In this document: positions 44,255 through 53,207 of the stretch, piece by piece
How positions within the stretch are numbered: the stretch's first letter is position 1
How the letters are laid out: each line of letters starts with the position of its first letter
Assembly (NCBI GenBank): GCA_964577115.1
Contig: CAZNXJ010000007.1
Coordinates: forward strand, 166,992 to 230,991
Origin: CAZNXJ01 sp964577115
GTDB taxonomy: Bacteria > Planctomycetota > Planctomycetia > Pirellulales > Pirellulaceae
Reading direction: 5' to 3'
DNA: 64,000 nt
The notes under the pieces: generated by a model
The model's input: only the letters and a program-made list of their open reading frames with translations
Told to the model about the DNA's origin: nothing
Databases searched by the model: none
Translations under genes and position numbers: made by a program

Positions 44255-45679
44255 ATGTTGCTGAAGTACTTCTATGATCCGGCTCTGGCCCATGCCTCCT
44301 ACCTGGTCGGTTGTCAAAAAACGGGGGAGGCCGTCGTGATCGACCCTGGCCGAGATGTTGAACCGTACCTGCAAGCAGCGGAGCGTGAGGGACTGCGGAT
44401 CGTCGCTTCGGCCGAGACGCACATTCATGCCGATTTCGTATCCGGTTCGCGCGAACTGGCGGATCGAGTGGGTGCGAAGCTATATCTGTCGGATGAAGGT
44501 CCGGCGGAGTGGAAATATCAATACGCCAATCAGTACGACTCGCAGTTGCTCAAACATGGCGACGTCGTTCGCATTGGTAACGTCAAGCTGGAGGCCGTTC
44601 ACACACCGGGCCACACTCCCGAACATCTCGCCTTCCTGTTGACGGACGAAGGTGGCGGGGCCACCGAGCCGATGGGGATTTTTACGGGCGATTTCGTGTT
44701 CGTCGGTTCGATTGGTCGGCCCGATCTCCTGGAAACGGCGGCCGGTGTCGTCGGCAGTGCCGAAGCCGGAGCCCGTCAGCTATACCACTCGATGCGACGC
44801 TTTCGTGAACTTCCCGACTATTTGCAAGTCTGGCCGGCTCACGGAGCCGGTAGCGCCTGCGGCAAGGGGCTCGGCGCCGTTCCCTCCAGCACCGTGGGCT
44901 ACGAAAAACGGTTCAACCCGGCGCTTCAGTTCGAGGATGAACAATCGTTTGTCGACTACATCCTTGCGGATCAACCGGAAACGCCGTTCTATTTCGCGGT
45001 CATGAAGCGCGTGAACAAGGTGGGTCCGGAACTGGTCCGCAACCTGCCACCGGTCAACGCGATTCTCCCCGAGGAACTCGCGACCATTGCCGAACGACAC
45101 CTGGTGATCGATCCGTCATCGGCAGCCGACTTCGCAGAGGCCCATGTTCCGAAAACCATCAATATTCCGTCCCGGACCCTCGTCCAATGGGCAGGCTTCC
45201 TGGTCGACTATTCCGAGCCGATCTACCTGCTGACAAATGCTTCCGAGCTTACCGAGCACCTCCGCCGACTGCGGTCCATCGGGATCGACAACGTCGCCGG
45301 CTACTTCGATGCCGAGGCCGTCCAGCGGGCCGGGCTGCGGACGCAATCCTACGCGTCACTGGCTCCCAGCGCCGTGAAGGACCGTATCGAGAACAATGAG
45401 GCAACGCTCCTTGATGTGCGATCCCTGACAGAGTTCGAGGAACGGCATATCGCACTCGCCAAACACCATTTTCTGGGATATCTGTTACGCGAGATCGATT
45501 CGATCGATCGGTCGAAGCCGGTGATCGTGCAGTGCCAGGGCGGAGAGCGGTCCGCGATAGCGGCAAGTCTTTTGCAGCGCGCGGGATTCGACGTAATCAA
45601 CATGGCCGGTGGCTTGAACGCGTGGTCGGCGGCCGGGCATCAACTGGCCGAACGAAGCGGACCCCCAGCCTCGCGTTAA
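44255..45679 (+). CDS. CstB-like persulfide dioxygenase-rhodanese fusion
   Basis: A 474-residue three-domain protein. Residues 1-240 are a metallo-beta-lactamase fold of the ETHE1/persulfide dioxygenase type: THIHADFVSGS with His56, HTPGHTPEHLAF and FTGDFVFVGSIGRPDL supply the expected iron ligands. A degenerate rhodanese follows (about 260-360, active loop LLTNAS, no Cys), then an active rhodanese with CQGGERS. Staphylococcal CstB has the same order and oxidises persulfides while making thiosulfate. The DxH position usually DH is DF, a variant seen in related fusions. AAGGAGA precedes the ATG. It probably works with the rhodanese upstream and the cytochrome downstream. Confidence 0.93.
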   Translation: MLLKYFYDPALAHASYLVGCQKTGEAVVIDPGRDVEPYLQAAEREGLRIVASAETHIHADFVSGSRELADRVGAKLYLSDEGPAEWKYQYANQYDSQLLKHGDVVRIGNVKLEAVHTPGHTPEHLAFLLTDEGGGATEPMGIFTGDFVFVGSIGRPDLLETAAGVVGSAEAGARQLYHSMRRFRELPDYLQVWPAHGAGSACGKGLGAVPSSTVGYEKRFNPALQFEDEQSFVDYILADQPETPFYFAVMKRVNKVGPELVRNLPPVNAILPEELATIAERHLVIDPSSAADFAEAHVPKTINIPSRTLVQWAGFLVDYSEPIYLLTNASELTEHLRRLRSIGIDNVAGYFDAEAVQRAGLRTQSYASLAPSAVKDRIENNEATLLDVRSLTEFEERHIALAKHHFLGYLLREIDSIDRSKPVIVQCQGGERSAIAASLLQRAGFDVINMAGGLNAWSAAGHQLAERSGPPASR

Positions 45680-45761
45680 GTAAGTCGCTCCTGCGACAGG
45701 CGCCGTGTGCCTGTTCGACGGGGGACGGTTCGCAACGACGTATCTACACTAACGGTGAAGT

Positions 45762-46589
45762 ATGCGATTTTTGCATGGAACACTGCCGGCGTGGATTTGT
45801 GTCGGCGGCTGCGTTTTGGCCTTGCTGAGCGTAACGGCCGCCGACGAGTCCTCGCCGGCGGAGCCCGAGCTTCCACCAGGGCGGCTCGGGCAGGCGGTCG
45901 AACTAGGGCGTGTTCTCGTTGAACAGACGGCTACGCATCCGCTCACGAAACCCTATGTCGGGAACGCGTTAAACTGTACGTCCTGCCACTTGGACAACGG
46001 GACACATCCGAAAGCGGCGACGTTCATCGGCGTGGCGACCGCCTACCCGGCGTGGTCTCCGCGCGAGCAGCGCGTCATCACGCTCGAGGACCGAATTCTC
46101 AATTGCTTTATGCGCAGCTGTAACGGCGTGCGCCCGCCGCTCGGCAGCGAGGTCTCCGTCTCGATTGCCGCCTACATCACGTGGCTTTCGACCGGCCAGC
46201 CGCTGAAGATGAACGCCGAGCGCTCGCTTGGCCCGAACGCCGTTGCCAGCCTCGACATCGACGTACAAACGGCCGATCGCAATCGGGGCCAGGCGCTCTA
46301 TGCCGACCGCTGCGCCGCGTGTCATGGGGACGACGGGCAAGGAGACGAAGACAATCCGCCCCTCTGGGGACCGCGGTCCTACAATGACGGCGCGGGGCTG
46401 GCGGACGTGGTGAAGCTGGCCTCCTGGCTAAAAGTCGCCATGCCGCTCGACGAAACCGATTTATCCAATCAGGAGGCGCTCGATATCGCCGCCTATGTGA
46501 ACTCGCACTCGCGCCCAACATTCCGCCTTCAGGACCATCTTCCAAATCCTCAGCGGCTTGGCGAATACAACTCCGCAACGAAGCCCTGA
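45762..46589 (+). CDS. Dihaem cytochrome c, TsdA-like
   Basis: A 275-residue exported protein with a signal peptide and two haem c sites, CTSCH (from residue 72) and CAACH (from residue 184). The first half has the thiosulfate-dehydrogenase pattern (CTSCHLDNGT, ATAYPAW, RVITLEDRILNCFMRSCNG), including a Cys 39 residues after the haem-1 His, near where TsdA uses Cys as an axial ligand. TsdA oxidises thiosulfate to tetrathionate, which would fit thiosulfate production by the CstB-like enzyme upstream. The gap is 82 bases and GGTGAAG precedes the ATG. Assignment to TsdA rather than another SoxA-related cytochrome is by pattern only. Confidence 0.85.
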   Translation: MRFLHGTLPAWICVGGCVLALLSVTAADESSPAEPELPPGRLGQAVELGRVLVEQTATHPLTKPYVGNALNCTSCHLDNGTHPKAATFIGVATAYPAWSPREQRVITLEDRILNCFMRSCNGVRPPLGSEVSVSIAAYITWLSTGQPLKMNAERSLGPNAVASLDIDVQTADRNRGQALYADRCAACHGDDGQGDEDNPPLWGPRSYNDGAGLADVVKLASWLKVAMPLDETDLSNQEALDIAAYVNSHSRPTFRLQDHLPNPQRLGEYNSATKP

Positions 46590-46605
46590 CTCGAGCGCAC
46601 GCGCG

Positions 46606-47376
46606 CTAGTGCCGTTCGAGCGGCCGAACACGGATCTCGCGAAACCAGACGGTGTCACCGGGATCGTGAGTTTGCAGGCCAATGTAGCCGGCGCGAGGAC
46701 GCCGCGGTTCGCGTTTTGGCTCGTACCACTCGCGCTCGCTTGGCTGCGGCTGCGAGGCGTCAAAGGTCATGATCCGTTGCCCGTCGTGGTCAACGTGAAT
46801 GATGTCGCCGTCGAGCGTGATGGTCATCGTGCGCCAGGCGCCGTCCGGTTCGTTTGGTGGCTGAAACGATGACGGAGCTAACGAGTAGACCGCCCCCGTG
46901 CGGTGTATCGGATCTGCTGCATCGCAAATCTGGACCTCGTAGCCGTGATGCACGGCGTACCATGCCCCCGCCCCCTCGTCGGACGCTCGCTGCAGCAATT
47001 GAAGCATCTCCGGCGTAAGCTCGCCTCCCGCCTCGCGCCGAATCGGCGGCGATGGCTTATCGACACGGTCGAGGATGCCTTCATCGACTCGCACAAAGAC
47101 TCCCGCGTTCGACGAGCTCTTCTCCGGGCGATAAACGACCTGAATTTGGCAATCGCCAAATTTCTCCGACGCATACACCAGTAGCCCGAGGCCGCGTGGA
47201 TCGGGACGGGTGGCCAGCGCGTCCCCGTCCACTTCCATGGCTCCCCAGCCGACCATCTTCCAATTGGGATGAACCTTGTCGCCTTCGATCAGCGGGAGCC
47301 GGCGCCACTCGCGAGCCTCATCCGCGGCAGCAACACTCGTGATAATCGTGCACATCAGGAGTAGCACCATGCGCAT
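46606..47376 (-). CDS. DUF1080 (3-keto-glucoside hydrolase-like) exported protein
   Basis: A 256-residue exported protein of the DUF1080 family, a concanavalin-like beta-sandwich often annotated as 3-keto-disaccharide hydrolase. A signal peptide (MVLLLMCTIITSVAAADE) precedes the domain, with WKMVGWGAMEVDGDAL, SEKFGDCQIQVVYRPEKSSSNAGVFVR, YEVQICD and the closing YIGLQTHDPGDTVWFREIRVRPL. It is convergent with the cytochrome gene and probably acts on plant- or algal-derived glycosides together with Gfo/Idh/MocA-type partners elsewhere (inference). Confidence 0.92.
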   Translation of the reverse strand: MRMVLLLMCTIITSVAAADEAREWRRLPLIEGDKVHPNWKMVGWGAMEVDGDALATRPDPRGLGLLVYASEKFGDCQIQVVYRPEKSSSNAGVFVRVDEGILDRVDKPSPPIRREAGGELTPEMLQLLQRASDEGAGAWYAVHHGYEVQICDAADPIHRTGAVYSLAPSSFQPPNEPDGAWRTMTITLDGDIIHVDHDGQRIMTFDASQPQPSEREWYEPKREPRRPRAGYIGLQTHDPGDTVWFREIRVRPLERH

Positions 47377-47719
47377 TTAGACATCTCCAGCAATAAACGG
47401 AGTCGGAAGGGCCCGCACGCTGCGGCTCCCGGCGAGGGCCACCAACATGCGTCGACCTCGCAAGATACGCCGAGCGTTCAGAAACGTTCAACCTCGGGAT
47501 CCCTGTCGCGCGGCAATTCTCGGAGTCGAAGCAATCGAGCGTGGCACGACGCCATGCCGCCGCGATGTGTGGCAAGCTGCTGCAAGCCGACTCGTTCGAC
47601 CGTCAAGCCAGAGGCGGAAATGCTTGCTATTGCAGTGTTCCACAAGCTACGATTCCATTCTTTCCGCAACACGCTGCACCGCTTGGCGGGAGCTGACAAT
47701 CGACTCGAGAAATGCTTCC
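47377..47719. other. Gene-free divergent region
   Basis: About 340 bases between the divergent DUF1080 and serine-hydrolase genes. A longer frame continuing upstream of the hydrolase start is open here, but its translation is Arg/Ser/Cys-rich noise with no ribosome site. I see no defensible promoter. Confidence 0.3.
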
Positions 47720-48973
47720 ATGGCAACTGTCCGCATTCGGGGCCCCTTGGGACGCGCTCCCCAACAGGCCACCCTCATCTCGGGATCTGTCGGCGACAAG
47801 GCACGCTCGGTCAACGGCCGGCCCAAGAGTCAACCGAGCCTCATGGCTCCGGAGCCGATTGCCGAAACGCACACAGTAGCGGCCAAAAAGAAGTCTCCAC
47901 CGTGGCGCGACGGCGAAGTGAATGTTTACGTGTTCACGGACTTGCCCGATGAGACGACCGACAAGACCAAAGAGTTTCTGGTTGATGATCTTCAAAAATT
48001 GGAGATGGACATCGATCATACGGCTCGCGCGGTGTTTATCAACGGGATGGGAAACACCGGCCAAGACAACATGGAGTCGAGTTGCATCTTGTCGCTCTTG
48101 CTAATGCGGCCGGTCATCAGCGTGTACAACCGGGAGAGTGACTTCTGGGGAGACCTGGGGCAGTGCCTTCGCGACAAAATCAATTTTCAAGGCTGGCCCA
48201 TCAACCCTGCGCAACAATTCAAAAAGCTGGCCGAAAGGGAAAATGCCAAATCGCTCAGCGCCCAAATTCGCCTGATGCAGAACATCCTGGGAACGGGCCG
48301 GCTTGGGAACCGAGCGACCGCTTCGTTGTTCGGCGTGTTGGCGGAAGGCGAAGGGCAAGACATCAACACGCCGATTTACGCCCATAGCCAGGGCAATTTG
48401 ATCCTCAGTAATGCCCTCCAAGCGTTGAAGATCGTCAAAGGCAAACAAGCGCTTATGGGGCGCAAGGTTTATTCCTATGGTAGTCCCGCTGTTGTCTGGC
48501 CAAAGGAAATCGAACACTACGACCACGCCTTCACGTTCGACCTCGTGTCGCTGTTGAACGTTATCCCGAGTTGGAGCATCTCGAAGCTCGGCTGGCCCGA
48601 CGGTACTCCGAATCCCTTTACTCACGGATTCCTTTGGTACCTGCAAGAAGATGCTGCATTCATCATCAATCGTTTCCGAGTTGGCGGCTGGGGTGCAACG
48701 CTCCATTTGGACGAGGAAAAACTGGCCAAGGAACTCGTGTCGTTCGGCAAGAACGAGCAGCGTCTTCGAAGAATCTTCGCTCGGCTGGATAAGTACCACA
48801 ACTCCGACGTGGATGACGTTGCCGAAATTTATGTAAACCTGATGAAGAGCGGCGGGTACGAATCGACTTTGAAGTCGATGAAACTGCTCGTGAAAGACCT
48901 GATCCGCTATATGGAAGAGGGCTGGACGTCGAGTGGCGAGCAGGCCGTCATCGACTATCTCAAGAGCCTCTGA
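47720..48973 (+). CDS. Uncharacterised alpha/beta-hydrolase-type serine hydrolase
   Basis: A 417-residue protein without a signal peptide. It shows an alpha/beta-hydrolase pattern: an oxyanion strand ARAVFINGMGNTGQDN, the nucleophile elbow AHSQGN with Ser223, a likely acid in FTFDLVSLLN and a likely base in FTHGFLWYL. It resembles lipase-like enzymes of the form NGMNT..AHSQG seen in diverse bacteria, including some secreted effectors. The first 70 residues are low-complexity and basic, perhaps a targeting or linker region. Sequence use is more Lys/Asn-rich than neighbours, so transfer is possible. The gene is isolated and its substrate unknown. Confidence 0.75.
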   Translation: MATVRIRGPLGRAPQQATLISGSVGDKARSVNGRPKSQPSLMAPEPIAETHTVAAKKKSPPWRDGEVNVYVFTDLPDETTDKTKEFLVDDLQKLEMDIDHTARAVFINGMGNTGQDNMESSCILSLLLMRPVISVYNRESDFWGDLGQCLRDKINFQGWPINPAQQFKKLAERENAKSLSAQIRLMQNILGTGRLGNRATASLFGVLAEGEGQDINTPIYAHSQGNLILSNALQALKIVKGKQALMGRKVYSYGSPAVVWPKEIEHYDHAFTFDLVSLLNVIPSWSISKLGWPDGTPNPFTHGFLWYLQEDAAFIINRFRVGGWGATLHLDEEKLAKELVSFGKNEQRLRRIFARLDKYHNSDVDDVAEIYVNLMKSGGYESTLKSMKLLVKDLIRYMEEGWTSSGEQAVIDYLKSL

Positions 48974-49067
48974 CGGGCGGCGTACACTTCGTCGACCGGC
49001 TTGGTCCCACGCCACGGCTACGTGCAGCGTCCCGCGAGTCCGTAGCTCCGGAAGAAACGGAATCGGA

Positions 49068-51620
49068 ATGAATGCACGTCGAGCATTTGTTAAGATGCCG
49101 GGCATGAAACAACGTGAGCTTCCTTCCTGCCTACTGCTACTGCTCATCGTTTGGATCGGTTCGACCGCGGACGCGGGGGAGCCGTCCGAGAACGGTGTGG
49201 AGTATTTCGAAACACACATTCGGCCGCTACTGGTCGAGCGCTGCTACTCGTGTCATTCCGAACGAGCGGACCAGCGCGAGGGCGGTTTGCGGCTCGATAG
49301 CCGTCCTGGCTGGACGGAAGGAGGCGAACACGGGCCGGCCATCGTGCCGGGCGATGTCGAGGCAAGTCTCTTGATTCGAGCCGTACGGTATGCGGACCCG
49401 GACTTGCAGATGCCGCCCGACAGGAAGCTTACCGAAGAGGAAATCCGGCACCTTGAACACTGGGTCCGCATTGGCGCCCCGGATCCGCGTGACGATGCAC
49501 AGCGCGCTGAACAGGCCGAGCCGTCTCCCTCGGATCCCGTAGCCGGACGCGAGCACTGGGCGTACCGTCCGCTGGCGCACGCGGTGCCCCGCCCCGTTAC
49601 GCTCGCCGATTGGCCGCGGTCCACGATCGATGAATTCGTGCTCGCCGAACTGGAATCCCGGCAGCTTCGGCCGGCCCCCGACGCCGACCGGCAAACGTTC
49701 GTTCGCCGGCTTTACTTCCAACTTCTAGGCCTCCCCCCGACGCCCGAACAAGTCGCCGCGTTTGTGAGCGACGAGCGGCCGGATGCCCTCGAACGGCTCG
49801 TCGACGAGTTGCTTAATTCGCCGCATTTTGGCGAGCTATGGGGTCGGCATTGGCTCGATCTCGCTCGCTATGCCGACTCCAACGGGCTGGATGAAAACTT
49901 CCTATTTCGTGAAGCGTGGCGTTATCGCAACTGGGTGATTGCGGCCGTCAACGCGGACATGCCGTTCGACCGTTTTGTCCTCGAGCAAATCGCCGGTGAT
50001 TTGCTGCCGTACGAGTCGATCGAGCAGCGAGACCGCCAGCGCATCGCCGCAGGGTTTCTGGTCATCGGCCCCAAGGTGCTCCTCGGCAACGACCCGCAGA
50101 ATCAGAAAATGGAAGTTGCCGACGAGCAGCTCGACACGATCGGCCGCGCGCTGCTTGGCCAGACGCTCGGCTGTGCGCGGTGCCACGACCACAAGTTTGA
50201 TCCGATCCCAACCGCCGATTACTACGCGCTGGCAGGCATCCTCACGTCGACGCAAGTGATGGAACGCCGCTACATGCTCGGCGAACAGCGCGTCATGGAA
50301 CGGCTCGTTGGACTCGGCCCCGACGGCGACGAACTCGACACGGAATACGAACGCTATTGGCGGAGGTTGCCACGCGTTCGCGAGCAGCATAAGCACGCGC
50401 AGGCGGCGCTCGAACTGCTCGAAAAGGAGGAAACAGAAGCTCTGCAAAAGCTCGCCAACGAACAAGAGCGAGCGGTCGCGCCAGAAGCGCTCGACACGGA
50501 GAAAGCAAAGGAGGAGCGTATCGCAGCGCAGCGGGCGCTCGTGGATGAATTGCAGCACACGATCGCTCATCCGCCTCCGATTCCCCCACGCGCGATGATT
50601 CCCGCCGACGAGGAGAAACCGTCGAACGAATCCATCCGGATCGCTGGTCAATTCAACCGGCTTGGCAAGGAAGTTCCCCGCGGCTTCCTCCAGGTGCTCT
50701 GCACCACTCCCGTCGACCTTCCCACCGAGCAAAGCGGCCGAGTCGAACTCGCGCGCTGGCTGACCGACGCCGAGACGGGAGCAGGTTCGTTGACGGCTCG
50801 CGTTCTGGCCAATCGCCTCTGGCACCATCTGATGGGTCGCGGCATTGTGCGTACGGTCGATAACTTTGGTCGCATGGGGGAAGCTCCTAGTCATCCGGAA
50901 CTGCTCGACTACCTGGCTGCCGAGCTGATCGCGTCGGGTTGGTCGATGAAGTCGCTCGTGCGCGAAATCGTGCTCAGCCGTACGTTTGGCCTAAGCAGCA
51001 AGCATGACGAGGCGTGTCACGCGATCGATCCGGAAAACGTTTACCTATGGCGAGCTCACCGGCGGCGACTGGAGCCCGAAGCCATGCGTGACGCGATGCG
51101 CATGGCGGCGGGCGAGCTTGATCTGCGGCCGATGGAATCCACGGTGTGGTACCTTGGCGACCAGGCGACGGCCGTCGGAGACAACAAGAATCGGCGGCGC
51201 ACCGACTTTCCTTGCCGCAGTGTTTATTTGCCGGTCATCCGGAACGATTTACCCGAGATATTCGAAGCATTCGATTTTGCCGATCCGCACGCGACGACCG
51301 GAATGCGGCCACAAACCACCGTCGCAGCGCAGGGGCTCTTTCTATTAAACCACGACTCCGTCATGGATATGGCCCTCGCGACGGCTCGCCGGCTGATCGC
51401 GGCATCGGGCGACATCGAGCCGCCCCGAGTCGTCGAGCAATTATTCGCTTGGACCGTGGGGGCACCGCCGACCGATAGTGAGCGTGATTCGATTGTTCAG
51501 TTTGTCGGGGTGATGAGTGACGAGCTGGCGGAGCAAGGCGTCGAAGACGCTCGGCTCCAGGCATGGGCACTCGCCTGCCATGCCGTGTTTGCCTCCAGCC
51601 GTTTTCAAATCCTGGAGTGA
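49068..51620 (+). CDS. PSCyt1/DUF1549/DUF1553 planctomycete cytochrome-type protein
   Basis: An 850-residue exported protein typical of planctomycetes. After a signal (SCLLLLLIVWIGS) comes a PSCyt1 cytochrome-like domain with the haem site CYSCH, then DUF1549 (WPRSTIDEFVLAELE, GRHWLDLARYADSNG) with a second CARCHDHKFDP site, a coiled-coil stretch (about 470-550) and DUF1553 (LTARVLANRLWHHLMGRGIVRTVDNFG). The DUF1501 gene follows 5 bases after the stop. The pair is widely conserved and presumed to act together in extracytoplasmic degradation or redox chemistry; the function is not established. ATG 49068 was taken; ATG 49095 or 49104 are possible. Confidence 0.93.
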   Translation: MNARRAFVKMPGMKQRELPSCLLLLLIVWIGSTADAGEPSENGVEYFETHIRPLLVERCYSCHSERADQREGGLRLDSRPGWTEGGEHGPAIVPGDVEASLLIRAVRYADPDLQMPPDRKLTEEEIRHLEHWVRIGAPDPRDDAQRAEQAEPSPSDPVAGREHWAYRPLAHAVPRPVTLADWPRSTIDEFVLAELESRQLRPAPDADRQTFVRRLYFQLLGLPPTPEQVAAFVSDERPDALERLVDELLNSPHFGELWGRHWLDLARYADSNGLDENFLFREAWRYRNWVIAAVNADMPFDRFVLEQIAGDLLPYESIEQRDRQRIAAGFLVIGPKVLLGNDPQNQKMEVADEQLDTIGRALLGQTLGCARCHDHKFDPIPTADYYALAGILTSTQVMERRYMLGEQRVMERLVGLGPDGDELDTEYERYWRRLPRVREQHKHAQAALELLEKEETEALQKLANEQERAVAPEALDTEKAKEERIAAQRALVDELQHTIAHPPPIPPRAMIPADEEKPSNESIRIAGQFNRLGKEVPRGFLQVLCTTPVDLPTEQSGRVELARWLTDAETGAGSLTARVLANRLWHHLMGRGIVRTVDNFGRMGEAPSHPELLDYLAAELIASGWSMKSLVREIVLSRTFGLSSKHDEACHAIDPENVYLWRAHRRRLEPEAMRDAMRMAAGELDLRPMESTVWYLGDQATAVGDNKNRRRTDFPCRSVYLPVIRNDLPEIFEAFDFADPHATTGMRPQTTVAAQGLFLLNHDSVMDMALATARRLIAASGDIEPPRVVEQLFAWTVGAPPTDSERDSIVQFVGVMSDELAEQGVEDARLQAWALACHAVFASSRFQILE

Positions 51621-51625
51621 GGGTA

Positions 51626-53050
51626 ATGAGCTGCGACCGCTTCACCTATTCGTCCACTCGCCGCGAGATGCTGCGCGTCAGTGCCTGCGGATTCGGCCAT
51701 TTGGCGCTCACCGCCCTGCTCGGGCAAGCCGCAGCGGCCGAGTCGAGTTCGTCACAGGCCAGCCCGCTCGCAGCCAAGCCTCCTCATTTTCGCCCGCGTG
51801 CCAAACGCATCATCTTTCTTTTCATGTGGGGCGGACCGAGCCACGTCGACCTGTTTGACCCGAAACCGAAACTCAACGAATTGTCGGGCGAGCAGCTTGC
51901 GGGGCAATCGGTCGGTGTCGAACGCGATCAACTAGGGCAGCTGCTTGGATCGCCATTTAAGTTTGCCCAGCATGGCGAGAGCGGCGTCTGGATCAGCGAG
52001 TTGTTTCCCGAGCTAGCGCGGCGGCACGCGGATCGATTGTGTGTGGTCCGCTCGCTCCACACCGAGGGGTCCGCACACGGCGAAGCCCTGCTGCGTCTAC
52101 ATACGGGTCAGGCAAACCTGGTGCGGCCCAGTATCGGAGCCTGGATCAGCTACGGATTGGGATGCGAAAGTGACAGCCTTCCGGCGTTCGTCACGATCTC
52201 GCCTCCACGGGGACATGGCGGAGTTCAAAACTATGGGAGCGCTTTTCTCCCAGCCGTTCATCAAGGCACGGCCATCGGGTCGGCCGAAATCCCGATCGCC
52301 CAAGCCGAGGTCGCGAATCTCGTCAACCGGCGTCTCAAGCCCGGTACGCAGCGGCGGCAGTTCGAATTGATTCAGGCGTTGAATCATCAGCACCTCGAAC
52401 GCACCGAGTCGGATCGCCGCATCGAGGGGCTCATCGACAGCTATGAACTCGCGTTTCGGATGCAGTCGACAATGCCGTACGTGATGAGCATGTCGGACGA
52501 AACGCAGGCAACGCTGGACCTTTACGGCATCGGGAGCGAACCGACCGACAACTTCGGCCGCCAATGCCTGCTCGCCCGGCGGCTCGCCGAACGCGGCGTG
52601 CGTTACATCCAGGTATCCACCGATTACACGTGGGACCATCACTGGAAGGTTCAGGAAGGTCACATCACGGAGGCGGCGAAGGTCGATCGGCCGATTGCCG
52701 GGTTGCTCGATGATCTCGCCCGGCGCGGCATGCTTGAAGATACGCTCGTTCTGTGGGGCGGCGAATTCGGCCGGACGCCGATGGTGGAAAATGGCGATGG
52801 TCGGGGTCACCACCCGCAAGTGTTCACCGTCTGGATGGCTGGTGGCGGCATGCGCGGGGGCCTAACTTACGGCGCGACGGACGAGTTCGGCTATTTCCCT
52901 GTGGAAAACCCGGTGCACATGCACGACCTGCACGCCACACTGCTGCACGCGCTGGGGCTCGACCACCAGCGGCTCACGTACCGGCACGCCGGCCGCGAGT
53001 TCCGACTGACCGACGTCTACGGCAAAGTCGTCCACGACCTCTTCGCGTAA
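51626..53050 (+). CDS. DUF1501 protein paired with PSCyt/PSD1
   Basis: A 474-residue DUF1501 protein, alkaline-phosphatase/sulfatase-like in fold, with an N-terminal Arg-Arg leader (TRREMLRVSACGFGHLALT). Motifs are IIFLFMWGGPSHVDLFDPKP, TDYTWDHHW, WGGEFGRTP and GRGHHPQVFTVWMAGGGMRGG. It begins 5 bases after the PSCyt/PSD1 gene with GGAGTGAGGG overlapping that gene's end, so the two are co-translated. Confidence 0.94.
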   Translation: MSCDRFTYSSTRREMLRVSACGFGHLALTALLGQAAAAESSSSQASPLAAKPPHFRPRAKRIIFLFMWGGPSHVDLFDPKPKLNELSGEQLAGQSVGVERDQLGQLLGSPFKFAQHGESGVWISELFPELARRHADRLCVVRSLHTEGSAHGEALLRLHTGQANLVRPSIGAWISYGLGCESDSLPAFVTISPPRGHGGVQNYGSAFLPAVHQGTAIGSAEIPIAQAEVANLVNRRLKPGTQRRQFELIQALNHQHLERTESDRRIEGLIDSYELAFRMQSTMPYVMSMSDETQATLDLYGIGSEPTDNFGRQCLLARRLAERGVRYIQVSTDYTWDHHWKVQEGHITEAAKVDRPIAGLLDDLARRGMLEDTLVLWGGEFGRTPMVENGDGRGHHPQVFTVWMAGGGMRGGLTYGATDEFGYFPVENPVHMHDLHATLLHALGLDHQRLTYRHAGREFRLTDVYGKVVHDLFA

Positions 53051-53207
53051 TCCATAACCTAGTTCGCGCCGGCATGAGGCGTACAGCGCACATTGGATGA
53101 TCCGCGCGGCGGAAAGCAACGCCCGGGCTCGCAAATGCTAAAACAACGTCTCGCCGCGTAGCCGCTTGCCCCGTGCAGCGTTCAAGGAGATCGGATGGCG
53201 ACGACGC

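Noticed and set aside
48101..49219. 372-codon minus-strand frame
   Set aside because: Antisense to the serine hydrolase; the plus strand has the AHSQGN elbow and coherent hydrolase motifs.
49902..50894. 330-codon minus-strand frame
   Set aside because: Antisense to the PSCyt1/DUF1549/DUF1553 gene, which has two haem motifs and both domains.
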